Shown here: one piece after another, positions 9,696-18,891 of the stretch
Layout of the letters: every line of letters starts with the position of its first letter
Position numbering within the stretch: the first letter of the stretch is position 1
Origin: Phaeobacter cretensis
GTDB lineage: Bacteria > Pseudomonadota > Alphaproteobacteria > Rhodobacterales > Rhodobacteraceae
Direction of reading: 5' to 3'
Assembly (NCBI RefSeq): GCF_047372505.1
Contig: NZ_JBKBEU010000001.1
Location: forward strand, 1,426,001 to 1,490,000
Length of the DNA: 64,000 bases
The notes under the pieces: model-generated
The model's database searches: none
What the model saw: only the letters and a program-made list of their open reading frames with translations
What the model was told of the DNA's origin: nothing
Made by a program: the position numbers and the translations under genes

Positions 9696-10529
9696 ATGAC
9701 CCAAAGAATAGCCATTCAGGGGGAGCTTGGCTCCTACAGCCACGAGGCCTGCCGTAAGGAACGTCCAGAAATGGATGTGCTACCATGTCGCAACTTTGAG
9801 GATGCAATCGACGCTGTACGTAATGGTGAGGCTGAGCTGGCGATGCTGCCAGTTGAGAACTCCACCTACGGGCGCGTGGCTGACATTCATCGTCTTTTGC
9901 CTGACAGCGGCCTGCACATCATCGACGAAACATTCGTCCGCGTTCACATCAATCTTCTTGGTGTTCCGGGCGCAACGTTAGAAGATATAACCGATGCGTA
10001 TTCACATCTGGTACTTCTGCCTCAATGCGCGCGGTTTCTCAGCGAAAACAATATTCGCGGCCGTATTAGCCCCGACAATGCCCGAGCTGCCCGCGATGTT
10101 GCCGAACAGGGCGACAACACACACGGCGCGTTGGCAAGTGAGCTCGCCGGGGAAATCTACGGGCTAGATGTCTTGGCCCGCCATGTCGAAGACCATGTCA
10201 ACAACACCACTCGTTTTCTGACCATGTCACGCGATCCAAATCTGGAGCGTCGCGGCAACCACGGCATGATCACAAGTTTTGTTTTTCAGGTCCGCAACAT
10301 CCCTGCCGCGCTCTACAAAGCGATGGGCGGGTTTGCGACCAATGGAATCAACATGACCAAGCTGGAAAGCTATATGGTCGACGGATCATTCACCGCGACG
10401 CAGTTCTATGCTGATATCGACGGGCACCCGGATGATGCCAACGTCAGGCTCGCTATGGATGAATTAGCCTATTTCACAACAAACATAGAAGTTCTGGGCG
10501 TATATCCGGCCAACGACGACAGATTCTGA
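9696..10529 (+). CDS. pheA: Prephenate dehydratase
   Basis: 277 residues from MTQRIAIQGELGSYSH; this start places the family signature GELGSYSH at the N-terminus. The catalytic domain shows the NNTTRFLTMS stretch, containing the T-R-F motif essential for dehydration-decarboxylation of prephenate to phenylpyruvate. The C-terminal ACT domain contains KLESYMVDG, where phenylalanine feedback is sensed. This is a stand-alone dehydratase without a chorismate mutase domain. It is transcribed away from the cytochrome c gene, with about 120 bp between their starts. Confidence 0.93.
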   Translation: MTQRIAIQGELGSYSHEACRKERPEMDVLPCRNFEDAIDAVRNGEAELAMLPVENSTYGRVADIHRLLPDSGLHIIDETFVRVHINLLGVPGATLEDITDAYSHLVLLPQCARFLSENNIRGRISPDNARAARDVAEQGDNTHGALASELAGEIYGLDVLARHVEDHVNNTTRFLTMSRDPNLERRGNHGMITSFVFQVRNIPAALYKAMGGFATNGINMTKLESYMVDGSFTATQFYADIDGHPDDANVRLAMDELAYFTTNIEVLGVYPANDDRF

Positions 10530-10657
10530 TCAGGTATATATTGTTTGGTTTGCCGGTACCTTGGTCCGTTTCTGTCGCATCGTAACCGGATCAATGCGCG
10601 ATGCATCCCTACGGGCAAAATTTAGTACAGGCCAAGATCAACTGCTCGGCTCGACCA

Positions 10658-11125
10658 CTAAGCTGTCCTGCTCAAACGGTCTTCCGTCTGTTTGGCAAAT
10701 TCGGACACCCGTTTTTTGAAGCCGCGATTCAACTTGGTCTTCGCCAGTTTCAGTGATTGAACAAGCAGCCGTCCTGATAATGTTTTGGGTTCCAGCGACA
10801 AAGTAACCGATAGACGCGTGCGCTGAGGCGACAAAGCCAGGAGATCAATCTCCAACGCGCCATCCGTACCGCTTCCCGTACCGCTCAAAACAATCTGCGT
10901 CACCGGCTCATAGGTACCGAGTGTCAGATGTAGCGTTCGTTTTTTAGCGCGAAACTGAAACTCAATCTCCCAAGCCAGTCCTTTTTCTGGGTGCTCTACA
11001 TCACCCATTCGCTGTACATCAATGCCACGGCGGAGAGCTGTACGCTCCAGACTCTCGAAATCAGAAATCGACTGAAAAACCTCAGCGATGGGTGCGTCGA
11101 TGTCCTCTGTGCTTGAGAAATTCAT
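10658..11125 (-). CDS. SRPBCC-fold protein
   Basis: 155 residues starting MNFSSTEDIDAPIAEVFQSISDFESLERTALRRG, the usual opening of START/SRPBCC (polyketide-cyclase-like) domains, which form a deep hydrophobic ligand pocket. No catalytic motif or signal peptide is visible. It lies downstream of nudC on the same strand with a 69-bp gap. The ligand is unknown; function cannot be assigned beyond the fold. Confidence 0.7.
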   Translation of the reverse strand: MNFSSTEDIDAPIAEVFQSISDFESLERTALRRGIDVQRMGDVEHPEKGLAWEIEFQFRAKKRTLHLTLGTYEPVTQIVLSGTGSGTDGALEIDLLALSPQRTRLSVTLSLEPKTLSGRLLVQSLKLAKTKLNRGFKKRVSEFAKQTEDRLSRTA

Positions 11126-11194
11126 GTGCGTCCTGTGGTTGCGGTCGACCGGCCGTAGTAAATTGCGGTCATTAGTTGATAGCTACTATTCGTT

Positions 11195-12199
11195 TCAATC
11201 CAGCGTATCTGCAAGCCAGTTTTGCAATAGAAAATGCGCTATCGCACCTTTGCGAGGCTGGCGAATCGTTGAATGCGTCCCCTCAAACACCGTCATCATG
11301 TCCTGTCGCGACACCCAAAGTGCATCTTCGATCTCTTTTGGGTCGATATCGATCTCCCGCGTCAGCGCCTCACCAGCGCAACCAAACATCAGCGACATCG
11401 GGAATGGCCAAGGCTGGCTGGACAGGTAGGTGACCGCACCGACCTTAACTCCAGTTTCCTCTTTAGTTTCACGCCGCACCGCTGCTTCCAGCGTCTCACC
11501 TGGCTCAACGAAACCTGCCAACAATGAGTACATCCCATCCGGCCAACCCGGCGAGCGGCCAACGAGCACAGCATCACCATGGGTGATCAGCATGATGACG
11601 ACAGGATCGGTGCGCGGGAAATGTGACGCGCCACAGCCGGGGCAATTTCGCTGCCAACCGGCCTGCGCCAGAGTGCTTGCGGCTCCACAACAGGCACAAA
11701 AGCCATGTGTATGATGCCACCCAATTACCGCCCGTGCCGTCGCCGCCAACTCTGCATCCTCACGGGTGAGCCCTGCCATAATACGCCGCAGCTCTACGAA
11801 ACCGGTACTTTCTGTTAGCTCGGGGTGCTGTTGTTGGCTGACGTCTACAAAACCACCTAGAGACGTATCGCCAAGGTTGTCTGGCTGCCACTCGCTAATA
11901 TCAACTGCAAACCGGCCACGCCCCGCAGAACAACGCCCAAGAAAAATTGCATTGGCACGGGTATTTTCAACCAGAGGATGGTCTGACGCAATCCAGGCCA
12001 AAGCCGTCGGCAGCGTGTTTTTACCGCTCTCACTTTGGGAGGTTTTCGGCAAGGCGCACAACGGCTTTCCGCGCCAAATCAAAAGGATACGACTGTCAGG
12101 CCTTTGCCATAGGTCTGCCAGAGCGCTGGCGTCCTCTCGCAGTTCTGCCATCCTTTCCAGACTGCTACCGCCGAATGTCACCTGTTCTGCCTGTCGCAT
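11195..12199 (-). CDS. nudC: NADH pyrophosphatase NudC
   Basis: 334 residues. The N-terminal domain is followed by a zinc ribbon with two CxxC pairs (CACCGAAS and CPGCGASHFPRTDP). A Nudix hydrolase domain then shows the box G-x5-E-x7-REx2EExGx: GFVEPGETLEAAVRRETKEE. The SQPWPFP motif, diagnostic for the NADH pyrophosphatase subgroup, is present. The enzyme hydrolyses NADH to NMNH and AMP and can remove NAD caps from RNA. It is divergent from the phosphodiesterase gene at 12514. Confidence 0.93.
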   Translation of the reverse strand: MRQAEQVTFGGSSLERMAELREDASALADLWQRPDSRILLIWRGKPLCALPKTSQSESGKNTLPTALAWIASDHPLVENTRANAIFLGRCSAGRGRFAVDISEWQPDNLGDTSLGGFVDVSQQQHPELTESTGFVELRRIMAGLTREDAELAATARAVIGWHHTHGFCACCGAASTLAQAGWQRNCPGCGASHFPRTDPVVIMLITHGDAVLVGRSPGWPDGMYSLLAGFVEPGETLEAAVRRETKEETGVKVGAVTYLSSQPWPFPMSLMFGCAGEALTREIDIDPKEIEDALWVSRQDMMTVFEGTHSTIRQPRKGAIAHFLLQNWLADTLD

Positions 12200-12513
12200 C
12201 GCCCCACTCCATTGTTAAGCACACGCACGAATGTTCCGTTTCGCCTGCATTCACCAAGGGAATGCAATCAAGGCGAGAAACACTGTTCCCTCTGCGCCAC
12301 AGTGGTCAAAAAATTTCCCGACCTAGATCAGTATCTGAGACCCTCAAATCCTGCTCATCTCAAGAGGAAAGCAGCGAGATTGAATAGAATTATCATCAAT
12401 AAGCGGCTTTCGTGTGCCACATTTGTTTGCTTCAAAGCATGAAACAGGCTTGTTAATAAATTGGCAATCATCGCCAACCTGGGATTTATCGTGAAACCCC
12501 TAAGAAACGTGAC

Positions 12514-14385
12514 ATGACAGGATCGGATCAAACCGAAGATCGCATTGTTGGATCCCTGCGCATTCTGGCGACCACGGATCTGCACGCTAACTTATTGGGT
12601 CATGACTACTATTCTGACCAACCGGACGCCGGAGTGGGGCTGTCACGGATCGCCACCCTAGTTGCCAAAGCACGCGAGGAAGCGGCCTCCGCTGGTGCCG
12701 TCGCACTTCTTCTGGACAACGGCGACAGCCTGTTCGGCACACCAATCGCAGAACGTCCACTGCAGCTCTGCGATGCTCGTCCCGCTCCGGTTGCACGCGC
12801 CTTTGACCTCTTGCGATATGATGCAATTGGGCTGGGGAACCACGACTTCGACTTTGGTCTCGAACAACTTCAGTTGGCGCTTATGCAAGTTCCTTGCCCA
12901 GTGCTATGTTCCAACATGCGCCCAGTTGATCCACAGGCATCACTACCGTTTTGCGCAACTACCGTGCTGGAACGTAGCCTTCCGAACGCCCCCACTGCGC
13001 CTCCCCTCCGTATCGGAGTACTCTCCGTGCTCCCCATGCAGACACTGAAATGGGCAGCGCATCTGTTGCAGGGCAAGGTCGTCATCGACGATATGGTGCA
13101 AACAGCTAAGCAACAAACCCTAGCACTACGTAGTCGGGGCTGCGACATAGTCATAGCATTGGCCCATACTGGAATTGGCGATAAGAACGCCTCGAATGGT
13201 ATGGAAAATGCTCTGCGTCCGTTATCCGAATCGGGTATTCTCGATGCGCTTATCGGCGGCCACACACATCTGACTTTACCGGATCCACGTAGCCCTTTAT
13301 CGATGCCGGTGGTTATGCCCGGTGCGCATGGATCGCACCTGGGGGTGATTGATCTTCGTGTGATGCACACAGATGATGGTTGGAACGTTACAAATTCTGA
13401 ATGCTCGTTACGCCCAATTGCCCGACGGCAGATCATTGGCGGATCCGGTGGCGTCCTAACTCCACTGGCACACGAACAGCCCGAGATACTTGAAGCGCTG
13501 GCCGAAGATCACACCGAAACACGTATCAGAATGGCTCAACCCGTTGGCAGCACCAGCGAAGCCTTGCACTCCTATTTCACATTCTTGGGCCGAGATCAGG
13601 CATTGGCCTTGGTCGCATGGTCTCAGGCCGCAGCTATACGGCCCGCGCTCAAGGACACCGTTGCAGGCAATCTCCCTTTACTCTCGGCCTCAGCTCCTGG
13701 AAAATTTGGCGCGCGCTCAGGCCCATCCAATTACACCGACGTCCCAGCCGGTCAAATGCACATGCGCCATATCGTCGATATCCAGCCTTTTCCGAATGAA
13801 CTCAGGTCAGTTGTATTGAATGGTGCCCAATTGCGTGATTGGCTGGAAATGTCCGCCGGTTTGTTCAATCAAATCACTCCAGGCACTACAGGTCAGCGGT
13901 TGCTTGATGAAGAACGAGCCGGTCATAACTTCGATGTTATTTTCGGATTGCAGTATGAAATCGATGTCTCTGTACCCGCTCGGTTTTCCAGCGATGGCAC
14001 GTTAGCAAACCCGGAGACTCACCGCATTCGCAACCTACGTTGGAAGGGTACCCCAGTGCGGGACACACAGCACTTCGCTGTTGCGGTAAACAGTTATCGG
14101 ATTGGTGGTGGAGGTAACTTTGCTATGGCACAAACGGCCACACGCCTACCGATCCCACCCATGCGTGTCCGCGATGTCATTTGCGACTACGTTGCCGGGC
14201 GTCTCCCCCGTGATCCGCTAGAACAGGCATCGCCTCCCTGGCATCTGACAGGTCACGCCTCAACCGAAGTCGAGATTTTTACCGGCCCCGGTGCGCTAAC
14301 TTACATGCTCGACCTTGATCCAACACGCCATAATTTCCACGGCATGACAGCCAACGGCTTTTTACGGATCAGCGTAAAACTATAA
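12514..14385 (+). CDS. 2',3'-cyclic-nucleotide phosphodiesterase / 3'-nucleotidase-like
   Basis: 623 residues. The N-terminal metallophosphatase domain carries the metal-binding blocks TDLHANL, DNGDSLFG, GLGNHDFDFG, LAHTGIGDK and GGHTHLTLPD. The C-terminal 5'-nucleotidase domain contains the substrate-stacking region with NSYRIGGGGNF. Family members (CpdB) hydrolyse 2',3'-cyclic nucleotides and then the 3'-phosphate. Unlike periplasmic CpdB, this protein begins MTGSDQTEDRIVGSLRILATTD with no signal peptide, so it is either cytoplasmic or its real start lies elsewhere; no better upstream start is evident. Confidence 0.85.
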   Translation: MTGSDQTEDRIVGSLRILATTDLHANLLGHDYYSDQPDAGVGLSRIATLVAKAREEAASAGAVALLLDNGDSLFGTPIAERPLQLCDARPAPVARAFDLLRYDAIGLGNHDFDFGLEQLQLALMQVPCPVLCSNMRPVDPQASLPFCATTVLERSLPNAPTAPPLRIGVLSVLPMQTLKWAAHLLQGKVVIDDMVQTAKQQTLALRSRGCDIVIALAHTGIGDKNASNGMENALRPLSESGILDALIGGHTHLTLPDPRSPLSMPVVMPGAHGSHLGVIDLRVMHTDDGWNVTNSECSLRPIARRQIIGGSGGVLTPLAHEQPEILEALAEDHTETRIRMAQPVGSTSEALHSYFTFLGRDQALALVAWSQAAAIRPALKDTVAGNLPLLSASAPGKFGARSGPSNYTDVPAGQMHMRHIVDIQPFPNELRSVVLNGAQLRDWLEMSAGLFNQITPGTTGQRLLDEERAGHNFDVIFGLQYEIDVSVPARFSSDGTLANPETHRIRNLRWKGTPVRDTQHFAVAVNSYRIGGGGNFAMAQTATRLPIPPMRVRDVICDYVAGRLPRDPLEQASPPWHLTGHASTEVEIFTGPGALTYMLDLDPTRHNFHGMTANGFLRISVKL

Positions 14386-14493
14386 TTCTATAAAACTATG
14401 AGTCTATATGAATACCTCAGCGGATTTTGAATCTCGTGGATTGCAGCTTTGACAGGCTTGCCATTCGCCGCTTGTCTGCCTATATCGTGCATT

Positions 14494-14587
14494 GAGAGGT
14501 TGGCGCGGGCGAGCGCCTCGCCAACCTGGTCAGATCCGGAAGGAAGCAGCCACAACGAGCCCCGCTTGGGTCGATGTCCAGCCTCTC
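14494..14587 (+). ncRNA. ffs: Signal recognition particle RNA (4.5S, small bacterial type)
   Basis: About 94 nt closed by a ten-base-pair terminal helix, GAGAGGTTGG pairing with CCAGCCTCTC. It contains the conserved domain IV core GGTCAGATCCGGAAGGAAGCAGCC with its GGAA tetraloop and asymmetric loop, where Ffh binds. No protein reading is required in this interval. Confidence 0.93.
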
Positions 14588-14804
14588 ACCTTATCTCCCC
14601 CTGCGGAATGAACTGACCGTAGTACTGGGCTCGATAGCATACCCAGCACGAACAAACTGCACTACGCAGCAGCACCAGATACCACCCCTATCTAGTGGCC
14701 TGTTGAGCCTTAGGCTCCACATATGGCTTCTCCAAGTTAGCAATCAATCAAACTCGGCTCTGACGAAGCGCTTGACGACTCGGGCTTACAACAGCTAGCC
14801 ATTG

Positions 14805-15016
14805 GGCAGATGGTTCTTGCACCGCTGCGATGCGGTTCAGGATGAAAAGGGAACACGGTGCGAGACGGTAGCAATACCCTATCAACGCCGCGACTGCCCC
14901 CGCAACTGTAAGCGGCGAGCGACTTCGGACCATGCCACTGATGCTAAGGCCTAGATCGGCCCGCGGCATTGGGAAGGCCCCGGTGTTGCTGTGACCCGCG
15001 AGTCAGGAGACCTGCC
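14805..15016 (+). promoter_or_regulatory. Cobalamin riboswitch
   Basis: The core elements occur in order: GGTTC..GATGAAAAGGGAAC, an ACGGTGCGAGACGG helix, the B12-box-like stretch GACTGCCCCCGCAACTGTAA, GCGGCGAGC, CCACTG, GGGAAGG, and the 3' end GACCCGCGAGTCAGGAGACC. A closing P1 helix GGCAG / CTGCC can form between 14805 and 15016. It lies upstream of the DUF1636 gene at 15126 and no other gene follows it on this strand. Confidence 0.95.
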
Positions 15017-15103
15017 ATCCTATGAGAAACTCGAAACCGGGCGGGGTGTCCTGGCAGTGTCTGCATGTCCACCGATCGGCTTGCCAACTCTGACCGTTCA
15101 CCT

Positions 15104-15120
15104 CCTCCTTCGCGCGGAGG
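15104..15120 (+). promoter_or_regulatory. Ribosome-site hairpin of the riboswitch expression platform
   Basis: CCTCC and GGAGG can pair across a seven-base loop. The GGAGG arm is the Shine-Dalgarno sequence of the following ATG at 15126. This suggests translational control: cobalamin binding would favour the hairpin and block initiation. It is a sequence-based inference, not a folded model. Confidence 0.6.
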
Positions 15121-15125
15121 GCGCA

Positions 15126-15539
15126 ATGAACTGGACCGATAAGACACACAGCTATTCGCTGAGCACCTGCCAGCATTTGGGGCGCCCATGCCCAGCCGCA
15201 GAGCGCATGCTTTCCCGCCTCGCTACTGCTTTGGGGCAGGCGCGCGGTGTAACCGCGGATGATTTCGAAATTGCAGGGACGTGCCAATTGGCGGCCTGCG
15301 GGCAGCCCTGTCAGGCGAAATTCAACGCCAGCCATGATCGGATTCGCATCTATTGCGGCGTTTCGGCGGAGGCCGATCAAAATAGTCTTGATCACTTTGC
15401 TGACGCGCTTTTCAACGAGGTTCCAAACAGCAGAATTTTCCCTAAGCTATCCGAGTACCCTTGTGGATTGGCACAGGCTCGGCCACTGGCGATAGGAAAA
15501 ACTGAGGTCGACGCGTCACAGATGGCGTTGTCGGCCTAA
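15126..15539 (+). CDS. DUF1636 family metal-binding-type protein
   Basis: 137 residues. The start at 15126 is fixed by GGAGGG six bases upstream; a longer in-frame opening at 14991 would run into the riboswitch and is rejected. Conserved cysteines appear in STCQHLGRPCP, GTCQLAACGQPCQ and IYCGV, resembling the iron-sulfur or metal-binding pattern of the thioredoxin-like ferredoxin fold of DUF1636. Members of this family often sit near CobW/CobN genes and behind B12 riboswitches, so a role in cobalt or cobalamin handling is likely. The biochemical function is not known. Confidence 0.85.
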   Translation: MNWTDKTHSYSLSTCQHLGRPCPAAERMLSRLATALGQARGVTADDFEIAGTCQLAACGQPCQAKFNASHDRIRIYCGVSAEADQNSLDHFADALFNEVPNSRIFPKLSEYPCGLAQARPLAIGKTEVDASQMALSA

Positions 15540-15575
15540 TCCGTGCCAAGAACATACCTGCGCAGCACACAACGA

Positions 15576-15614
15576 GCACGTGGATGTGACCCCACCAAGG
15601 TCACATCCACGTGC
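15576..15614. terminator. Perfect 16-bp inverted repeat between convergent genes
   Basis: GCACGTGGATGTGACC and its exact complement are separated by seven bases. It lies 36 bp past the DUF1636 stop and 40 bp past the phosphatase stop. It lacks a long U run (followed by GACCTTATCTTT), so it is a plausible bidirectional terminator or transcript-end stabiliser. Confidence 0.6.
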
Positions 15615-15653
15615 GACCTTATCTTTGATATCAATGATACAAGGGTTCAGCGC

Positions 15654-16217
15654 TCAATCCCCGCCGTTACTGGGAATACGCCTGGGGCCATACGCCCACG
15701 CCATCTGCGCGTCGGTTTCAATGGCACAAGGCCGAACTGCACGCAGTCGCGCCAATGCCAGATCAGGCCGCTCGCCACATTCCGTCATCAACCGCAAAAC
15801 AACCATGCCGGAACGGCCACAGCCCCCCCGGCAATGCACCAAGACCCGGCCACCGCCGACAAGCGCCTTACGTGCAAGGTGACTTACTTCGGACCAGCGA
15901 GCCAGGATATCCGGAGGTGGCGCGCTAAAATCTGAGACCGGCAAATGGATCCACCGGCACCCGACGCTCTGCAAATCAGCCCCAATTGCCTCTGCGCCGA
16001 CGGCTGCGTGCTCTTCATCGGTGGTCATTGATATCACAAGGCCAGGCCGCCACTCGCGGATGTGGTCCATGTCGGCCCGATAGCACCCATTTGCTCCCGG
16101 CAACGGGCACAGTGCCAAGATCCCATCCGCCACCGAAAGCGCATGCAGAACTAAAGCATCTGCGCTCTTTGAGTTAGCGGCTGCCTCTGCTTGACTGTAT
16201 TGAGATCGATCCTTCAT
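15654..16217 (-). CDS. Dual-specificity / tyrosine phosphatase-like protein
   Basis: 187 residues from the chosen start MKDRSQYSQAEAAANSK, which has a purine-rich GGGGGCTGACC just upstream; a longer form from 16301 is possible. The catalytic loop HCRGGCGRSG matches the C-x5-R-(S/T) phosphatase signature with Cys as nucleophile. An upstream Asp in LPVSDFSAPPP could be the general acid. It resembles bacterial cyclin-dependent-kinase-inhibitor-3-like phosphatases. The substrate is unknown. It is convergent with the DUF1636 gene. Confidence 0.85.
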   Translation of the reverse strand: MKDRSQYSQAEAAANSKSADALVLHALSVADGILALCPLPGANGCYRADMDHIREWRPGLVISMTTDEEHAAVGAEAIGADLQSVGCRWIHLPVSDFSAPPPDILARWSEVSHLARKALVGGGRVLVHCRGGCGRSGMVVLRLMTECGERPDLALARLRAVRPCAIETDAQMAWAYGPRRIPSNGGD

Positions 16218-16435
16218 GGTCAGCCCCCACTGCCAGTTCCTATGCAGATAATCCCCCCGGACGATCACATCCACCAATGTAACGGCCCGCAACCTCTGCA
16301 CCTAGTGGTTTCTGAAACCGCTACTGTAAACACTGTCATCCGCCTGGGATCACCATCAGCAGTGGACGCCACGCGCGGGCTTCCCTACTTTACCGACACA
16401 TCAATGATCTACCCCCGAATCTGGCACGAGACATC

Positions 16436-18292
16436 ATGAACGACACAGCAGGCGACACAGCAGGCCAAGCGGCAGATCAAAGTCCCGGCCAATATCAGGT
16501 CCTGGCCAGAAAATACCGGCCTGAGACATTTGCAGATCTGGTCGGTCAGGATGCGATGGTCCGTACGCTGAAAAACGCCTTTGCGGCAGATCGCATCGCA
16601 CAGGCCTTCATCATGACGGGCATTCGGGGAACCGGCAAAACGACCACAGCCCGGATCATCGCCAAAGGGATGAATTGCATCGGCGAGGACGGCCAAGGTG
16701 GACCAACCACTGAACCCTGCGGCAAATGCGAACATTGTACCGCCATCATGGAAGGTCGCCATGTCGATGTGATGGAAATGGACGCCGCCAGTCGAACCGG
16801 CGTTGGCGACATTCGTGAAATCATCGACAGCGTACAGTATCGCGCAGCTTCGGCCCGCTACAAAATCTACATCATCGATGAGGTCCACATGCTCTCGACC
16901 AGCGCTTTCAACGCGCTGTTGAAGACGCTGGAAGAACCCCCCGCGCATGTGAAGTTCATCTTTGCCACAACCGAGATCCGCAAGGTACCCGTAACGGTCC
17001 TCTCGCGCTGCCAGCGCTTTGATTTGCGCCGCATTGAGCCAGAAGTCATGATCACTCTCCTGCGAAAGATCGCAGGCGCCGAAAGTGCAGAAATTGCCGA
17101 TGATGCGCTGGCCCTGATTACTCGTGCCGCAGAAGGCTCTGCCCGAGATGCTACCTCGCTGCTGGATCAAGCGATTTCTCATGGCGCAGGCGAAACAACC
17201 GCCGATCAGGTGCGCGCAATGCTAGGGCTTGCCGATCGCGGCCGGGTGCTGGATCTCATTGACATGATATTACGCGGCGATGCGGCCGCCGCCCTCACCG
17301 AACTCAGCGCGCAATACGCCGAGGGCGCCGATCCGCTGGCGGTGCTACGCGATCTTGCGGAAATCACCCACTGGATTTCTGTGGTCAAGATTACCCCTGA
17401 CGCCGCTGAAGATCCTACCGTCAGCCCCGATGAGCGCGCCCGCGGCAGCCAGATGGCAGAAGCCCTGCCAATGCGGGTGCTGACGCGGATGTGGCAGATG
17501 CTGCTGAAAGCACTGGAAGAGGTCGCTGCCGCCCCCAACGCAATGATGGCGGCCGAAATGGCCGTGATCAGGCTGACGCATGTGGCTGATCTGCCCACAC
17601 CTGAACAGCTGATGCGTACACTTCAGGACACGCCTACCCCTCCGCCCAGCGGGTCGGGAGGCCCAGGCAACGGTGCAGAGATACAGCAGGGCAATAGCCA
17701 AAGCGGGCCACGGGGGCAACAGGCGGGCCATCACATTGGCCAGTCTCAAACGAGTTACCAAGGTGGCCCAAGCAACGGGCCAAATATGTCCCTTAGTGTC
17801 GGATCAAAGGGCCGTGGGCAGGCAACAGCCCTTGCCCCAAAAATGGATCAGGCACTGGCCAAATTTCCCAGTTTTGAACATATCGTGGAGCTGATTCGCG
17901 TTCGCCGTGACGGGCTTTTGTTGGAGTATGTAAAAACCTATCTTCGGCTGGTGTCTTATCAGCCCGGCCGGATCACCATTCAGCCTACCGATGATGCCCC
18001 CAAGGATCTAGCGCAGCGGTTAGGTCAACAATTGCAAACCTGGACCCAAGCCCGTTGGGTCATCTCCCTCGCAAACGAAGGTGGCGGTGAGACCATCACC
18101 GAACGCGATAGCGCTGCCGAAAACGCCCTGCGAGAGGAAGCCAGTACACATCCAATTGTGCAGGCGGTATTGGAGAGCTTCCCCGAGGCGAAGATCACAC
18201 GTATCCGCACTGCCAAAGATCTCGCTGCTGAGGTCGAGGCCGAAGCCCTGCCGGAAGTCGAAGACGAATGGGATCCCTTCGAAGAAGAGTAA
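16436..18292 (+). CDS. dnaX: DNA polymerase III subunits gamma/tau
   Basis: 618 residues. AAA+ clamp-loader ATPase with Walker A GIRGTGKTT, a four-cysteine zinc module (CIGE...CGKCEHC), DEVHMLS as Walker B, and the sensor region ATTEIRKVPVTVLSRCQRFDLRR. A Gly/Gln/Pro-rich linker (about 395-460) separates the ATPase from the C-terminal tau-like domain that contacts the polymerase. It heads the dnaX-ebfC-recR cluster common in bacteria. No slippery A-run frameshift site producing gamma was evident. Confidence 0.96.
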   Translation: MNDTAGDTAGQAADQSPGQYQVLARKYRPETFADLVGQDAMVRTLKNAFAADRIAQAFIMTGIRGTGKTTTARIIAKGMNCIGEDGQGGPTTEPCGKCEHCTAIMEGRHVDVMEMDAASRTGVGDIREIIDSVQYRAASARYKIYIIDEVHMLSTSAFNALLKTLEEPPAHVKFIFATTEIRKVPVTVLSRCQRFDLRRIEPEVMITLLRKIAGAESAEIADDALALITRAAEGSARDATSLLDQAISHGAGETTADQVRAMLGLADRGRVLDLIDMILRGDAAAALTELSAQYAEGADPLAVLRDLAEITHWISVVKITPDAAEDPTVSPDERARGSQMAEALPMRVLTRMWQMLLKALEEVAAAPNAMMAAEMAVIRLTHVADLPTPEQLMRTLQDTPTPPPSGSGGPGNGAEIQQGNSQSGPRGQQAGHHIGQSQTSYQGGPSNGPNMSLSVGSKGRGQATALAPKMDQALAKFPSFEHIVELIRVRRDGLLLEYVKTYLRLVSYQPGRITIQPTDDAPKDLAQRLGQQLQTWTQARWVISLANEGGGETITERDSAAENALREEASTHPIVQAVLESFPEAKITRIRTAKDLAAEVEAEALPEVEDEWDPFEEE

Positions 18293-18390
18293 TCCCAGCC
18301 AAGGCCTCGTACTAGAAAGACGTCCGCCCCCTTGTTTGGTGGCCTCTAGAGCCGTATCTACTGCCCAAGTTCAAAGTTAGGAGAAAATAG

Positions 18391-18735
18391 ATGCTCAAAG
18401 GCCTCGGTGGTCTTGGCGACATGGCCAAGATGATGAAATCAGCACAAGAACTGCAGGGTAAGATGACGCAGATGCAGGAAGAACTGCACAACGTCATGGT
18501 CACCGGTGAAGCCGGCGCAGGCCTGGTGAAGGCAACCGCCTCCGCCAAGGGCGATCTGAAAGCGCTGGATATCGATCCATCGATCTTCAATGGCGACGAC
18601 AAAGAGGTCGTCGAAGATCTGATCCTTGCCGCGATCAAAGACGCGCAGGCCAAAGCCGCCGACAAGGCACAGGAAGAAATGGCCAGCCTGACCGAAAGCA
18701 TGGGCCTCCCCAAAGACATCAAGCTGCCATTCTAA
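18391..18735 (+). CDS. ebfC: Nucleoid-associated protein YbaB/EbfC
   Basis: 114 residues opening MLKGLGGLGDMAKMMKSAQELQGKMTQMQEEL, the classic alpha-helical arm of the YbaB family, with GDDKEVVEDLILAAIKDAQAKA near the C-terminus. It binds DNA as a dimer and is usually encoded between dnaX and recR, as here. AGGAGAAAATAG upstream provides the ribosome site. A strong terminator follows. Confidence 0.94.
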   Translation: MLKGLGGLGDMAKMMKSAQELQGKMTQMQEELHNVMVTGEAGAGLVKATASAKGDLKALDIDPSIFNGDDKEVVEDLILAAIKDAQAKAADKAQEEMASLTESMGLPKDIKLPF

Positions 18736-18760
18736 GGCACTCCTATCTCACACAAAGCAT

Positions 18761-18784
18761 AAGGCGGCTTCGGCCGCCTTTTCT
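18761..18784 (+). terminator. Intrinsic terminator after ebfC
   Basis: Eight-base perfect stem AAGGCGGC / GCCGCCTT with a TTCG tetraloop, followed by TTCT. It separates ebfC from recR, so recR may have its own promoter or depend on readthrough. Confidence 0.8.
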
Positions 18785-18891
18785 ATTGGCGCGTGGCATT
18801 GCCAAAACAAACCCTGAACATTCTGCCGCCCGACCCTTGTACTTCCCGGCAGCAATCAGCCTATATTGCCGGGCAGACAGGGGCTTTAGGC

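Noticed and set aside
14991..15125. Longer start for the DUF1636 protein
   Set aside because: It would begin inside the riboswitch and lacks a ribosome site; the ATG at 15126 has GGAGGG at the right distance.
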